Assembly: GCF_002269505.1 (NCBI RefSeq)
Contig: NZ_NQKQ01000011.1
Span: forward strand, 1-64,000
Direction: 5' to 3'
From: Pseudomonas fragi
GTDB taxonomy: Bacteria > Pseudomonadota > Gammaproteobacteria > Pseudomonadales > Pseudomonadaceae
Length of the DNA: 64,000 nt
A program made the translations under genes and the position numbers. The notes beneath the pieces are model-generated. The model saw only the letters and a list, made by a program, of their open reading frames with translations. It did not search any database and was not told where the DNA came from. Positions 33,349 through 42,816 of this stretch are shown piece after piece; the stretch's first letter is position 1, and every line of letters begins with the position of its first letter.

Positions 33349-34758
33349 TTAAAGCGGTTTACCACGGTTGCCATGCTGGCTGACAAAGGCCTGGACAGCC
33401 TTGAGGTCATTGGCCAACACGGTGTAACGCTCCTCTCGCTCAAACAAATCAGAAAGGTGCGACGGCAACTCCAGCGCTTTACCTACGCCGGCTTTTTCAA
33501 CTGCATCCGGAAACTTGACCGGATGTGCCGTGCCCAGTATCACCATCGGAATGTCCAGGCTGCGACGGCATTCACGAGCCGCATGCACACCAATGGCGGT
33601 GTGCGGGTCGAGCACTTCGCCGCTTTCGGCAAATACCTGGGCGATGGTTTCGCAGGTTTGTTCGTCATCCACTGCCAGCGAGTCGAACAGACGGCGCGCT
33701 TCGGTCCAGCGGTCTTCTTCAACGCTGAAGTTGCCGGTTTGCTTGAAGGTATCCATCAGCCCGGCAACGGCTGCGCCATTGCGACCATGAAGGTCGAACA
33801 GCAAGCGTTCGAAGTTCGAAGACACCATGATGTCCATGGATGGCGACAGGGTCGCGTGCAGGGTGTCCTTGGCATACTGGTTGCCGCTCATGAAGCGGTG
33901 CAGGATGTCATTGCGGTTGGTGGCCACGATCAGCTGATTGATCGGCAAGCCCATGTTGCGTGCCAGGTAGCCGGCGAAGATGTCACCGAAGTTACCGGTA
34001 GGCACCGAGAACGACACCGAGCGGTGTGGCCCGCCCAGTTGCAGGGATGCGTGGAAGTAATAAACGATCTGGGCCATGATCCGCGCCCAGTTGATCGAAT
34101 TCACTGCGACCAGGCGTGTGCCCTTGAGGAAGCCCTGGTCGGCGAAGCTGGCCTTGACCATTTCCTGGCAGTCATCGAAGTTGCCTTCGATGGCGATGTT
34201 ATGGATGTTGTCACCGAACAGCGTGGTCATCTGCCGACGCTGTACTTCCGACACCCGGTTGTTGGGGTGCAGGATGAAAATATCGACGTTCTCGCAGTGT
34301 TTGCAGCCTTCGATCGCAGCCGAACCGGTATCACCGGAGGTCGCGCCGACGATCACCACGCGCTCGCCCCGCTTGGCCAGCACGTAGTCGAGCAAGCGGC
34401 CGAGCAGTTGCAGGGCAAAGTCCTTGAACGCCAGGGTGGGGCCGTGAAACAGCTCCAGCACCCATTCGTTGCCATTGAGCTGACGCAGCGGCGCTACAGC
34501 GGCGTGGGAAAACGCGCCGTAGGTTTCTTCGAGAATCTTTTTGAAGTCGGCATCCGGAATGCTGCCGGTCACGAACGGGCGCATGACCCGAAAGGCCAGT
34601 TCGTGGTAAGGCAAACCAGCCCAGGAAGCGATTTCTTCCTGGGTAAAGCGCGGCAGGTTTTCCGGTACATACAAACCGCCATCACTGGCCAGACCGGCCA
34701 GCAACACATCTTCAAAATTCAGGGCCGGTGCCTGGCCACGGGTACTGATATAGCGCAT
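33349..34758 (-). CDS. thrC: threonine synthase
   Basis: A 469-residue PLP enzyme converting O-phosphohomoserine to threonine. The PLP lysine is seen in HGPTLAFKDFALQLLG near 110, and VGATSGDTGSAAIEG is the phosphate-binding loop. The N-terminus MRYISTRGQAPAL is typical of the proteobacterial class. It follows hom with a 100-bp gap holding a small repeat, and the two form the threonine branch of the aspartate pathway. Confidence 0.96.
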   Translation of the reverse strand: MRYISTRGQAPALNFEDVLLAGLASDGGLYVPENLPRFTQEEIASWAGLPYHELAFRVMRPFVTGSIPDADFKKILEETYGAFSHAAVAPLRQLNGNEWVLELFHGPTLAFKDFALQLLGRLLDYVLAKRGERVVIVGATSGDTGSAAIEGCKHCENVDIFILHPNNRVSEVQRRQMTTLFGDNIHNIAIEGNFDDCQEMVKASFADQGFLKGTRLVAVNSINWARIMAQIVYYFHASLQLGGPHRSVSFSVPTGNFGDIFAGYLARNMGLPINQLIVATNRNDILHRFMSGNQYAKDTLHATLSPSMDIMVSSNFERLLFDLHGRNGAAVAGLMDTFKQTGNFSVEEDRWTEARRLFDSLAVDDEQTCETIAQVFAESGEVLDPHTAIGVHAARECRRSLDIPMVILGTAHPVKFPDAVEKAGVGKALELPSHLSDLFEREERYTVLANDLKAVQAFVSQHGNRGKPL

Positions 34759-34781
34759 GGGTTCAAACCTTCGGTTTGAGC

Positions 34782-34857
34782 GGCAAGCGGTTTAGCTACA
34801 AGCGGCAAGAAAAATGCAATCTGGCTCTTGCTTGTAGCTTGTCGCTTGCAGCTCTTG
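34782..34857. repeat. imperfect inverted repeat between hom and thrC
   Basis: AGCTACAAGCGGCAAG (34794-34809) and CTTGCTTGTAGCTTGTCGC (from 34828) are roughly complementary, with repeated AGCGGCAAG words. Repeats of this type are scattered in Pseudomonas genomes. It could lower read-through from hom to thrC. Confidence 0.5.
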
Positions 34858-34858
34858 A

Positions 34859-36163
34859 TTAATTAAGATGCTCAACGCGGATGCGAACAACCGGGCCCAC
34901 AACGCCCTGCAACGCTTCAAGCGCAGCGATGGCATCGTTGATGTGCTGCTCGATCACGCGGTGGGTCAGCAGGATCATCGGCACCAGGCCGTCGTGCTCC
35001 TCGACTTCTTTCTGCATGATCGATTCGATGTTGATGCCGCGCTCGGACAGGATACTGGCCACTTGCGCCAGCACGCCCGGATGATCCTTGGCCTGGATAC
35101 GCAGGTAGTAGGCACTTTCGCACGCTTCGATCGGCAGGATCGGGTGATCAGACAGCAGATCAGGCTGGAAAGCCAGGTGCGGTACGCGGTTTTCCGGGTC
35201 GCTGGTCATGGCACGCACCACGTCTACCAGGTCGGCAATCACTGACGAAGCCGTAGGCTCCATACCGGCGCCTGCACCGTAGAACAGGGTCGAACCGGCA
35301 GCATCACCGTTGACCATCACGGCATTCATCACGCCATTGACGTTGGCGATCAGGCGGTCAGCCGGAATCAGCGTCGGGTGGACCCGTAGCTCGATACCGT
35401 TGGCCGTGCTGCGTGCAACACCCAGATGCTTGATGCGATAGCCCAGCGCTTCTGCATAATTCACGTCAGCGGTTGTCAGCTTGGTGATGCCTTCGGTGTA
35501 GGCCTTGTCGAATTGCAGCGGGATGCCGAAGGCAATCGACGCCAGAATCGTCAGTTTGTGCGCCGCATCAATGCCTTCAACATCGAAGGTTGGGTCGGCT
35601 TCGGCATAACCCAGCGCTTGCGCTTCTGCCAGCACGTCTTCGAACGTACGTCCTTTTTCGCGCATTTCGGTGAGGATGAAGTTACCGGTACCGTTGATGA
35701 TGCCCGCCACCCAGTTGATGCGGTTGGCCGAGAGGCCTTCACGGATCGCCTTGATCACCGGGATGCCGCCTGCAACGGCCGCTTCGAACGCCACGATCAC
35801 GCCCTTTTCCTGGGCCTTGGCGAAGATTTCATTACCGTGAACGGCAATCAGCGCCTTGTTCGCGGTCACAACATGCTTGCCGTTTTCGATGGCCTTGAGC
35901 ACCAGCTCGCGGGCGATGGTGTAACCGCCGATCAGCTCGATAACGATGTCGATTTCAGGGTTGGTCGCAACAGCGAATACATCGTTGGTAATGGGGGTAC
36001 CGGTAATGTCGCACTGAGGGTTTGGCGTACGCATTGCAATTTGCGCAACCTGGATACCACGCCCGGCACGGCGGGCAATTTCCTCGGCGTTACGCTTTAG
36101 TACGTTGAAGGTGCCGCCACCGACGGTCCCGAGCCCACAGATACCTACTTTGACCGGATTCAC
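34859..36163 (-). CDS. hom: homoserine dehydrogenase
   Basis: A 434-residue NAD(P)H enzyme reducing aspartate semialdehyde to homoserine. VKVGICGLGTVGGGTFN is the nucleotide-binding opening, ITGTGNFILTEM-like residues form the active-site region (INGTGNFI here), and a C-terminal ACT domain starts near 355 (SAYYLRIQAKDHPGVLAQV), consistent with threonine feedback. The start is a GTG at 36161-36163 preceded by GGGGAG; the frame upstream to 36226 crosses two hairpins and is not coding. It lies downstream of dsbC and upstream of thrC. Confidence 0.96.
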   Translation of the reverse strand: MNPVKVGICGLGTVGGGTFNVLKRNAEEIARRAGRGIQVAQIAMRTPNPQCDITGTPITNDVFAVATNPEIDIVIELIGGYTIARELVLKAIENGKHVVTANKALIAVHGNEIFAKAQEKGVIVAFEAAVAGGIPVIKAIREGLSANRINWVAGIINGTGNFILTEMREKGRTFEDVLAEAQALGYAEADPTFDVEGIDAAHKLTILASIAFGIPLQFDKAYTEGITKLTTADVNYAEALGYRIKHLGVARSTANGIELRVHPTLIPADRLIANVNGVMNAVMVNGDAAGSTLFYGAGAGMEPTASSVIADLVDVVRAMTSDPENRVPHLAFQPDLLSDHPILPIEACESAYYLRIQAKDHPGVLAQVASILSERGINIESIMQKEVEEHDGLVPMILLTHRVIEQHINDAIAALEALQGVVGPVVRIRVEHLN

Positions 36164-36180
36164 GCTGAACTCCCCATAAA

Positions 36181-36230
36181 ACGGCCGACTCAAGGTCGGC
36201 CGTGGAAAACAACCGTGGATTGCCACGGTT
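36181..36230 (-). other. tandem hairpins upstream of hom
   Basis: ACGGCCGAC/GTCGGCCGT (36181-36203) and AACCGTGG/CCACGGTT (36211-36230). On the minus strand the first stem is followed by TTTTA and then at once by the hom Shine-Dalgarno. It probably ends dsbC transcripts, and could also adjust entry into hom. Confidence 0.6.
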
Positions 36231-36300
36231 CTCTAATAAATGGCCGGACAGCTGAAGCGCCCCGCCATGATCGTCAAAGGCTTACCTTGACGACACTGGA

Positions 36301-37032
36301 TTATTTAACACTGAGTGCCAGCTTGCCAACCTGCGCAGCAGGCTGATAACCAGGAATTACCTGACCGTCAGCCAAAACGATGGCTGGCGTGCCATTGACG
36401 CCGATGGACTGGCCCATGGCGAACTGCTTGGCAACCGGATTGACGCATTTTGGCGCCTCGACGGTTTTACCATCCGTCATCTTGTCCATCGCCGCTTTTT
36501 TGTCCTTGGAACACCACACCGCCTGCAACTGCTGGTCACCCGCAGAGCCGAGACCCTGACGCGGGAACGCAACATAGCGCACTTCAATCCCCATTTTGTT
36601 CAGTTGCGGGACTTCGGCATGCAATTTGTGGCAATACGGGCAGGTGGTATCGGTAAAGACCGTGATATGCGACTTGGTTTCGCCGATTGCAGGGTAAACG
36701 ACGGTCTCTGCCACCGGAATACCGTTGATCAATTTGGCCACGCCAACGCGCTCGGCCTGCTCGGTCAGGTTGACCGGCTTGCCGTCCTTGAGCTGGAACA
36801 TGTAGCCCTGAACAATGAACTGGCCATCAGCACTGGCATACAGCACGCGGCTGCCCTTGAGCTTGACTTCATACAGGCCGGCCATCGGGCTGGCGCTGAT
36901 GCTCTCGACCGGCACATCCAGCTGCAGGGTTTCGAGGCTCTTGCGGATGGCTTGTTCGGCGCCGGTATCGGCGAACGAGAAGGTGCTGACCAACGCAATG
37001 GCTGCGGCGGCAAAAATCTGGATCACGCGCAT
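36301..37032 (-). CDS. dsbC: thiol:disulfide interchange protein DsbC
   Basis: A 243-residue periplasmic disulfide isomerase. A signal peptide covers about 1-21 (ending SFADTG), an N-terminal dimerisation domain reaches about 85, and the thioredoxin-like domain carries the CPYC active site in TTCPYCHKLH near 132. GTPAIVLADGQVIPGY holds the cis-proline. It follows xerD on the minus strand, a conserved order. Confidence 0.95.
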   Translation of the reverse strand: MRVIQIFAAAAIALVSTFSFADTGAEQAIRKSLETLQLDVPVESISASPMAGLYEVKLKGSRVLYASADGQFIVQGYMFQLKDGKPVNLTEQAERVGVAKLINGIPVAETVVYPAIGETKSHITVFTDTTCPYCHKLHAEVPQLNKMGIEVRYVAFPRQGLGSAGDQQLQAVWCSKDKKAAMDKMTDGKTVEAPKCVNPVAKQFAMGQSIGVNGTPAIVLADGQVIPGYQPAAQVGKLALSVK

Positions 37033-37154
37033 GGGAACTCCTGAAGACGGGCAAAGCTGCCAACCCCGATACCCGCCCTGAAACAGCGGGTTTGGGTGGC
37101 GCGCTTTCTAAACCGGCAAAGCCTACCACAGATGGCCTGCATGACCGACTCCGA

Positions 37155-38051
37155 CTAGCCACGCGGGTGATGGCGGGCATGCAGGTCCTGCAGGCGGGCA
37201 CGGGCAACGTGGGTGTAAATCTGCGTGGTCGACAGGTCGCTGTGCCCCAACAGCATTTGCACCACACGCAAATCGGCGCCGTGATTGAGCAAATGGGTGG
37301 CGAAGGCATGACGCAGGGTGTGTGGCGACAGCGACTTGTCGATCCCGGCCACCCTGGCTTGATGCTTGATGCGGTGCCAGAAGGTCTGGCGGGTCATTTG
37401 CTCCCCGCGCAGGCTGGGGAACAGCACATCACTGGGGCGACCGCCGAGCAGCTCGTGACGGGCATCACGCATGTAGCGCTCGACCCGCACGATGGCCTCC
37501 TCCCCCATCGGCACCAGACGCTCCTTGCTGCCCTTGCCCATCACGCGCAAAACGCCCTGGCGCAGGTTGACCTGTTCCAGGGTCAGGCTGATCAGCTCCG
37601 TTACCCGCAGGCCACAGGCATACAGCACTTCGAGCATGGCCCGATCACGCTGGCCGATGGCCTCACTCAAGTCGGGTGCCGCGAGCAATGCCTCCACGTC
37701 GGCCTCTGACAGGGACTTTGGCAATGGCCTGCCCAACTGCGGCATATCGACCTGCAAAGTAGGGTCGATGGCAATCAGGTTTTCTCGCAGCAGATAGCGG
37801 TAGAAGCCACGCGCACCAGAGAGAAAACGCGCCGTTGAACGAGGCTTGTAGTTCTGTTCCAAGCGCCAGGCCAGATGATCGAGGATCAACTCGCGCCCGG
37901 CACTCGCCAAAGCTATATGGCGCTCCAGCAACCAGCCATTGAACAAGGCCAGGTCACTGCGATAAGCACTGCGGGTGTTGTCCGACAGGCCTTTCTCCAG
38001 CCATAGGGCATCCAGAAAGCGGTCGATAAGTGGATCGTCTATAGCGGGCAT
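37155..38051 (-). CDS. xerD: site-specific tyrosine recombinase XerD
   Basis: A 298-residue recombinase acting with XerC at dif to resolve chromosome dimers. The N-terminal core-binding SAM-like domain covers about 1-95. Catalytic residues are visible: Arg in CGLRVTELISL, HTLRHAFATHLL, HxxR then LLGHSDLSTTQIYTH with the nucleophilic Tyr. Full length; belongs to the housekeeping pair and is not evidence of a mobile element. Confidence 0.96.
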   Translation of the reverse strand: MPAIDDPLIDRFLDALWLEKGLSDNTRSAYRSDLALFNGWLLERHIALASAGRELILDHLAWRLEQNYKPRSTARFLSGARGFYRYLLRENLIAIDPTLQVDMPQLGRPLPKSLSEADVEALLAAPDLSEAIGQRDRAMLEVLYACGLRVTELISLTLEQVNLRQGVLRVMGKGSKERLVPMGEEAIVRVERYMRDARHELLGGRPSDVLFPSLRGEQMTRQTFWHRIKHQARVAGIDKSLSPHTLRHAFATHLLNHGADLRVVQMLLGHSDLSTTQIYTHVARARLQDLHARHHPRG

Positions 38052-38171
38052 TGGCGCTCGAAATACGCAGGTCGGAGGCTGCGCACAAATAAAAAGTGAA
38101 CTGCAAAAGTGGGCGCTAGTCTTTCATAGCCGGCGGATGCCATAAACCCCAAGTTCTCACAGGATCACTCT

Positions 38172-39971
38172 ATGACCGAACAACAGATTTTGCTGTCTTT
38201 CGGCGGCATCGGCATCGCAGCCCTGGGTTCCCAATGGCTGGCCTGGCGCCTGAAGCTGCCGGCCATTCTTTTTTTGCTGTTGAGCGGGATAATGGTCGGC
38301 CCGGTATTGGGCTGGCTGGACCCGCAAGAACTGTTCGGCCCCCTGCTGATGCCTCTGGTTTCGCTGGCGGTGGCGCTGATCCTGTTCGAAGGCAGCCTGA
38401 CCCTGCACTTGTCCGAGTGGCGCGAAATCGGCACCGTCGTGCATCGGCTGGTGACCATCGGTGCTCTTTCGACCTGGGCCGTGATTACCCTGGCCACCCA
38501 CTGGCTGCTGGGTTTTGACTGGCTGCTGGCGCTGCTGTTCGGGACGCTGACACTGGTCACCGGGCCTACGGTGATTGTGCCGATGCTGCGCGTGGTGCGG
38601 CCCAAGGCGTCGATTGCCAATATCCTGCGCTGGGAAGGCATCGTTATCGACCCGATTGGCGCACTGCTCGCGGTGGTGGTCTACAGCTTCATTATTGCCA
38701 GCGCCACCGGCGAGGGCCTGAGCCACAGCCTGCTGACCTTCGCCGGAGTGATTGTATGCGGCTGCCTGTTTGGCATCGCAGGCGGCTGGGTCATGGGCCA
38801 AATCGTACGCCGCCAATGGCTGCCGGAGTACCTGCACAGCCTGGCTACGCTGGCGGCGGTGCTGGCCGTGTTTATTGGTGCCAACAGGGTCATGCATGAG
38901 TCCGGTCTGCTGGCGGTCACACTGATGGGCATGTGGATGGCCAATATGAAAGGCGTTGATGTGCGCAACATCCTGCACTTCAAGGAGAACCTGAGCATCT
39001 TCCTGATCTCGGGCCTGTTTATCTTGCTCGCAGCGCGCCTGGACTTGAACGCGATGATCGGGCTGGGCCCTGTGGTGCTGGTGTTGTTGCTGGTCATTCA
39101 GTTCATTGCCCGGCCGCTGAACGTGGCGCTCTCGACCCTGGGTTCAAAACTTGACTGGCGCGAACGCGCCCTGCTGGCCTGGATCGCCCCGCGCGGGATT
39201 GTGGCGGCAGCCGTTTCAGCGATTTTCGCGATCCGCCTGGACGAAGCGGGCCACCAGGGCGCGCTGCTGCTGGTACCTCTGACCTTTGCGGTGATCATTG
39301 GCACCGTGGTGCTACAAAGCGCTACTGCGCGCCCCCTGGCACGCCTGCTCAAGGTGGCGGAGCCCGCGCCCAGCGGCTTTTTGATCGTCGGCGCCAATGG
39401 CCCTGCCCGGCTCATTGGCAAAGCCCTGCAACAACTCGGTAGCCGTGTGCTGCTGACCGACTCCAACTGGGAGAACATTCGCGCAGCGCGTATGGAAAAC
39501 CTGCCCACTTACTTTGGGAATCCGGCCTCGGAGCACGCCGAAAGCCATCTTGACCTGGTGGGTCTGGGGCACTTGCTCGCGCTGTCACCTTCTGGCGAGC
39601 TGAATACCCTGGCAGCAGTACGCTTTCACCACGAATTCGGGCCACAGCGCCTGTTTGCCTTGACCAATGGCCAGGAGAACCGCCGTACCGACAAACACCG
39701 TGCCAGCCATGAGTACCGCGGGCAGGCACTGGGCAGCCCGGCGCTGACCTACGGCCAGCTGGCCAGCGAATTGAGCCAGGGAGCCGAACTGTACAGCACC
39801 AACCTGACCGACAACTTCACCTGGGAAGACTACCTGGCCCTGCATGGCAAACGCCTCACCCTGCTGTTCGCCCGCGACAACAGTGGCTGGGTGCACGTGG
39901 TGACACCTGACAGCGATTTGAAACCGGGCTCCGGGTGGACGCTGCTGGCGTTGATCAGGCAGCAGAGCTGA
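38172..39971 (+). CDS. CPA1-type Na+/H+ antiporter with NAD-binding tail
   Basis: A 599-residue membrane protein. The first ~390 residues form about 12 spans of the Na+/H+ exchanger fold (LFEGSLTLHL and the functional WEGIVIDPIGALLAV). The C-terminal third is a TrkA-N-like Rossmann domain (FLIVGANGPARLIGKALQQLG), suggesting control by a nucleotide. It divides from xerD with a 120-bp gap. AGGAT precedes the ATG. Likely role: sodium or potassium export and pH balance. Confidence 0.9.
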   Translation: MTEQQILLSFGGIGIAALGSQWLAWRLKLPAILFLLLSGIMVGPVLGWLDPQELFGPLLMPLVSLAVALILFEGSLTLHLSEWREIGTVVHRLVTIGALSTWAVITLATHWLLGFDWLLALLFGTLTLVTGPTVIVPMLRVVRPKASIANILRWEGIVIDPIGALLAVVVYSFIIASATGEGLSHSLLTFAGVIVCGCLFGIAGGWVMGQIVRRQWLPEYLHSLATLAAVLAVFIGANRVMHESGLLAVTLMGMWMANMKGVDVRNILHFKENLSIFLISGLFILLAARLDLNAMIGLGPVVLVLLLVIQFIARPLNVALSTLGSKLDWRERALLAWIAPRGIVAAAVSAIFAIRLDEAGHQGALLLVPLTFAVIIGTVVLQSATARPLARLLKVAEPAPSGFLIVGANGPARLIGKALQQLGSRVLLTDSNWENIRAARMENLPTYFGNPASEHAESHLDLVGLGHLLALSPSGELNTLAAVRFHHEFGPQRLFALTNGQENRRTDKHRASHEYRGQALGSPALTYGQLASELSQGAELYSTNLTDNFTWEDYLALHGKRLTLLFARDNSGWVHVVTPDSDLKPGSGWTLLALIRQQS

Positions 39972-39984
39972 AGCCTCACCTCCC

Positions 39985-40074
39985 CTGTGGGAGCGGGGTT
40001 GCTCGCAATGGCATCCCTGCGGTGTGCCAGCCAGACCGCAGCGCTTGCATCGCAGGCAAGTCAGCTCCCACAAG
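39985..40074. repeat. Pseudomonas REP-type palindrome
   Basis: CTGTGGGAGCGGGGTTGCTCGC at the left end and GCAGGCAAGTCAGCTCCCACA at the right end are inverted and related. Fragments of the same family (TGTGGGAGCGG) are at about 22055 and 25915. It fills the convergent gap between the antiporter and the thioesterase. Confidence 0.75.
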
Positions 40075-40108
40075 TAAGGCGCTGTTCACAAAATTGCGCA
40101 ATGCCGTT

Positions 40109-40522
40109 TTACGGGGCAAACCCTGGCAACACCGGCACCGGGCGTTTGTCATCATCGATGGCGACAAAGCTGAACAAGCCCTGGATCGCCAGTTCGCGGC
40201 CATCGCAGCTCATGCTTTCAACATACACCTCAACCTCAACCTTGAGGCTGGTGTTGCCAACTTTAACCACACGGCCCACCAGCTCAACAATGGAGCCAGC
40301 CGCAATCGGGTGGTTGAAATCAATACGGTCCGTGGACACGGTCACCAACGGCAGACGACAAAAACGCGTTGCGGCAATAAACGAAACTTCGTCCATCCAC
40401 GCCAGCGCGGTGCCGCCAAACAGTGTGTTGTGGTGGTTGGTGGTAGAGGGAAATACCGCTTTGGTAATGCGGGTAACGGAGAGGTCTGTACGACGTTGAA
40501 TCTCTTGCTCACGCGAAGTCAT
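40109..40522 (-). CDS. acyl-CoA thioesterase (hotdog fold)
   Basis: A 137-residue cytoplasmic thioesterase of the YciA/BACH type. NTLFGGTALAWMDEVSFIAATRF contains the helix and catalytic acidic residue of the hotdog domain. The substrate chain length is unknown. Stands alone between the antiporter and rplS; from memory PAO1 has an equivalent gene at this place. Confidence 0.88.
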   Translation of the reverse strand: MTSREQEIQRRTDLSVTRITKAVFPSTTNHHNTLFGGTALAWMDEVSFIAATRFCRLPLVTVSTDRIDFNHPIAAGSIVELVGRVVKVGNTSLKVEVEVYVESMSCDGRELAIQGLFSFVAIDDDKRPVPVLPGFAP

Positions 40523-40572
40523 GCTTTCTTACTACCTACAACTGGACAAAGGTATGACAAATTTCAGGCAAC

Positions 40573-40600
40573 AAAAAAGCAGCCCGAAGGCTGCTTTTTT
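40573..40600 (-). terminator. rplS operon terminator
   Basis: AAAAAAGCAGCC pairs with GGCTGCTTTTTT around CGAA, giving T-runs on either strand. It lies 20 bases past the rplS stop. Confidence 0.92.
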
Positions 40601-40619
40601 CTGCATCGGGAAGCTGGAC

Positions 40620-40970
40620 TTAAGCCAGTTTTTCCTTGATGCGAGCTGCTTTACCCGACAGGTCGCGCAGGTAGTACAGCTTGGCTTTACGCACGTCACC
40701 GCGACGCTTAACAGCCATGCTGTCGATTTGCGGGCTGTAGGTCTGGAAAGTACGCTCTACGCCAACACCGTTGGAGATTTTACGAACAGTGAAAGCACTG
40801 TTCACGCCACGGTTACGCTTGGCAATCACTACACCTTCGAAAGCTTGCAGACGCGAACGATCGCCTTCCTTCACTTTCACCTGGACGATGATGGTATCGC
40901 CCGGGGCAAAAGGAGGGATCTCTTTGGTCATCTGCTCTGCTTCGAGTGCAAGGATGATTTTGTTAGTCAT
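40620..40970 (-). CDS. rplS: 50S ribosomal protein L19
   Basis: A 116-residue ribosomal protein at the 30S-50S interface. The start [19 protein letters not shown] and the [20 protein letters not shown] stretch are characteristic. Last in rpsP-rimM-trmD-rplS, with GGAGCACAGC before the ATG. Confidence 0.97.
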   Translation of the reverse strand: MTNKIILALEAEQMTKEIPPFAPGDTIIVQVKVKEGDRSRLQAFEGVVIAKRNRGVNSAFTVRKISNGVGVERTFQTYSPQIDSMAVKRRGDVRKAKLYYLRDLSGKAARIKEKLA

Positions 40971-41015
40971 GCTGTGCTCCTAAGGTAGGCCAACTGACCT
41001 ACCATCGATACGTTG

Positions 41016-41768
41016 TTAACTATCGTCCCGCTCGCGGATATATTCCTCGAGCAGCTTCTTCTCTTCTCCAGAAAGCGAGCGGCTTTCCAGAAGATCGGCG
41101 CGTCGTTCAAAGGTCCGCCCAAGGGACTGCTGTAAACGCCAACGCCGGATGTGTGCATGATTGCCACTAAGCAATACGTCGGGAACACGCTGATCCGCAT
41201 ACACCTCCGGTCGGGTGTAGTGCGGGCAATCCAGCAAACCATCCGTGAAGGAATCTTCCTCCGCGGAGTCCGCATGCCCTAAAGCTCCAGGCAGCAGTCG
41301 TGTAACCGCATCAATCAGAACCATCGCCGGCAGCTCGCCACCAGAGAGTACATAGTCACCAATCGACCACTCTTCATCGACATAAGCATCTATAAAACGC
41401 TCGTCAATGCCTTCATAACGACCTGCAATAAGGATTAATGCTTCCTCATTCGCCAGTTCGCGTACCGCCGACTGATTCAGCTGACGGCCTTGGGGCGACA
41501 GGTAAATAACCTTCGCCGCCTCTCCGGCTGCTTCTCTGGCCTGAACCAGTGCATCTTCCAGAGGCTTGATCTTCATCACCATGCCCGGACCACCGCCAAA
41601 TGGGCGATCATCCACAGTGTGATGTCGATCCGTTGTGTAGTCTCGCGGGTTCCAACAAGTCAGCTGCAAGAGCCCTTGTTTCACCGCACGACTAGTGATG
41701 CCGTAGTCGCTGATGGCGGAAAACATTTCGGGAAACAAACTGATCACTTCTACGCGCAATTTAGCCAC
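41016..41768 (-). CDS. trmD: tRNA (guanine-N1)-methyltransferase
   Basis: A 250-residue enzyme making m1G37 in tRNAs. The trefoil-knot SAM site is [21 protein letters not shown], and the substrate side shows [12 protein letters not shown]. The start is a GTG at 41766-41768, two bases after the rimM stop; the frame continues upstream inside rimM but the family N-terminus ([13 protein letters not shown]) fixes this start. Confidence 0.95.
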   Translation of the reverse strand: MAKLRVEVISLFPEMFSAISDYGITSRAVKQGLLQLTCWNPRDYTTDRHHTVDDRPFGGGPGMVMKIKPLEDALVQAREAAGEAAKVIYLSPQGRQLNQSAVRELANEEALILIAGRYEGIDERFIDAYVDEEWSIGDYVLSGGELPAMVLIDAVTRLLPGALGHADSAEEDSFTDGLLDCPHYTRPEVYADQRVPDVLLSGNHAHIRRWRLQQSLGRTFERRADLLESRSLSGEEKKLLEEYIRERDDS

Positions 41769-41770
41769 GC

Positions 41771-42310
41771 TTAGAAATCCGCATCCCAATCCACCTTCAT
41801 CTCGCCAGCTGCAAGGTCGACGCTCAGCACGCATTGCTCTGTATAGGGCAACAAGCGATCGCGATCATCCAGGCTACCTGGGCAAGGTTTGACTTCCATG
41901 ACATCGTTCGAGCCAGTTTCCATCAGATCAACAATCTTGCCGAGCAATTGCCCTTCAAGGTTGGTCACTTTCAGTCCCTGCAGCTGGTACCAGTAGTACT
42001 CGCCGTCGGTCAGTTCAGGAAACAGGTTACGCGGCACGCAGATTTCGAATTCGCGAAGAAGACCAGCTTCGTCACGGTCATCTAGACCCTTGAGCTTTAC
42101 AACCAGAAACTTGCCGTTATGAGAACGGCCACTGACCAGCTCTGCCTGTCGCACATCATTGCCGCGCCGAAGCGTCAGCTTTTTGTAGTCCAACAGGTTA
42201 TCAATTGGATCCGTAAAGGAATAAACCTTCACTTCGCCGCGCACGCCGTGAATCGAGTAGATTTTGCCGATAACGATCAAATCATCAGCAGTTTCAGGCG
42301 TCACGCTCAT
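41771..42310 (-). CDS. rimM: 16S rRNA processing protein RimM
   Basis: A 179-residue assembly factor for the 30S head that binds S19. [21 protein letters not shown] opens the RimM domain, and the PRC-barrel follows ([14 protein letters not shown]...). Five bases after rpsP, two before trmD. Confidence 0.96.
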   Translation of the reverse strand: MSVTPETADDLIVIGKIYSIHGVRGEVKVYSFTDPIDNLLDYKKLTLRRGNDVRQAELVSGRSHNGKFLVVKLKGLDDRDEAGLLREFEICVPRNLFPELTDGEYYWYQLQGLKVTNLEGQLLGKIVDLMETGSNDVMEVKPCPGSLDDRDRLLPYTEQCVLSVDLAAGEMKVDWDADF

Positions 42311-42315
42311 ATTGC

Positions 42316-42567
42316 TCAGGCCGCAGCCTTAGCGTTTTCTTTAACCAGCTGAGCAACACGCTCAGACATGGTTGCACCAACGCTCTGCCAGTAGGCGAGG
42401 CGATCTTCTTTAACGGAGAAACGAACTTCTTGACCACGGGCAACCGGGTTGAAGAAGCCAATTTGTTCCTTGTGGGAACCGTCACGTGGGTTACGGCTAT
42501 CGGTAACGGTCAAGTGGTAAAACGGGCGCTTTTTGGAGCCGCCAAGGGCAAGACGGATTGTTAGCAT
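42316..42567 (-). CDS. rpsP: 30S ribosomal protein S16
   Basis: An 83-residue ribosomal protein ([19 protein letters not shown]). First gene of the rpsP-rimM-trmD-rplS operon, driven by the promoter at 42640-42667. Confidence 0.97.
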   Translation of the reverse strand: MLTIRLALGGSKKRPFYHLTVTDSRNPRDGSHKEQIGFFNPVARGQEVRFSVKEDRLAYWQSVGATMSERVAQLVKENAKAAA

Positions 42568-42639
42568 GTGAACATCGTTCCTGTAGTCGGTGCTGCAAAT
42601 CTAAAGGCACAGCGGGCATAGGTGCCCGAAAGGCCGCAT

Positions 42640-42667
42640 ATTCTAAGGAATATCCGGACTTTTGCAA
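42640..42667 (-). promoter_or_regulatory. sigma70 promoter of rpsP operon
   Basis: On the minus strand TTGCAA (42662-42667) and TAGAAT (42640-42645) are 16 bp apart, placing the start near 42633 and a leader of about 65 nt before rpsP. Assigned by eye from consensus. Confidence 0.65.
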
Positions 42668-42787
42668 ATGTCTTTTTCAGGCGCCTATCGGCATGCCGTA
42701 CAGACTTGCAACTAAGTCACCACGAATGGTGACAGGTCAGCTCCCGCACAGTGCGGGTTTGCCGGGTGTCTCGCATTGCTGCGAGTT

Positions 42788-42809
42788 GCCCGGACGCAAG
42801 CGTCCGGGC
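42788..42809 (-). terminator. hairpin after ffh
   Basis: GCCCGGACG pairs with CGTCCGGGC around CAAG, eight bases past the ffh stop on the minus strand. There is no clear T-run, so it may be a weak terminator or a 3'-end stabiliser. Confidence 0.6.
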
Positions 42810-42816
42810 GGGTAAA

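Noticed and set aside
37155..38051. Tyrosine recombinase as sign of an integrated element
   Set aside because: It matches housekeeping XerD by length, motifs and its place next to dsbC.
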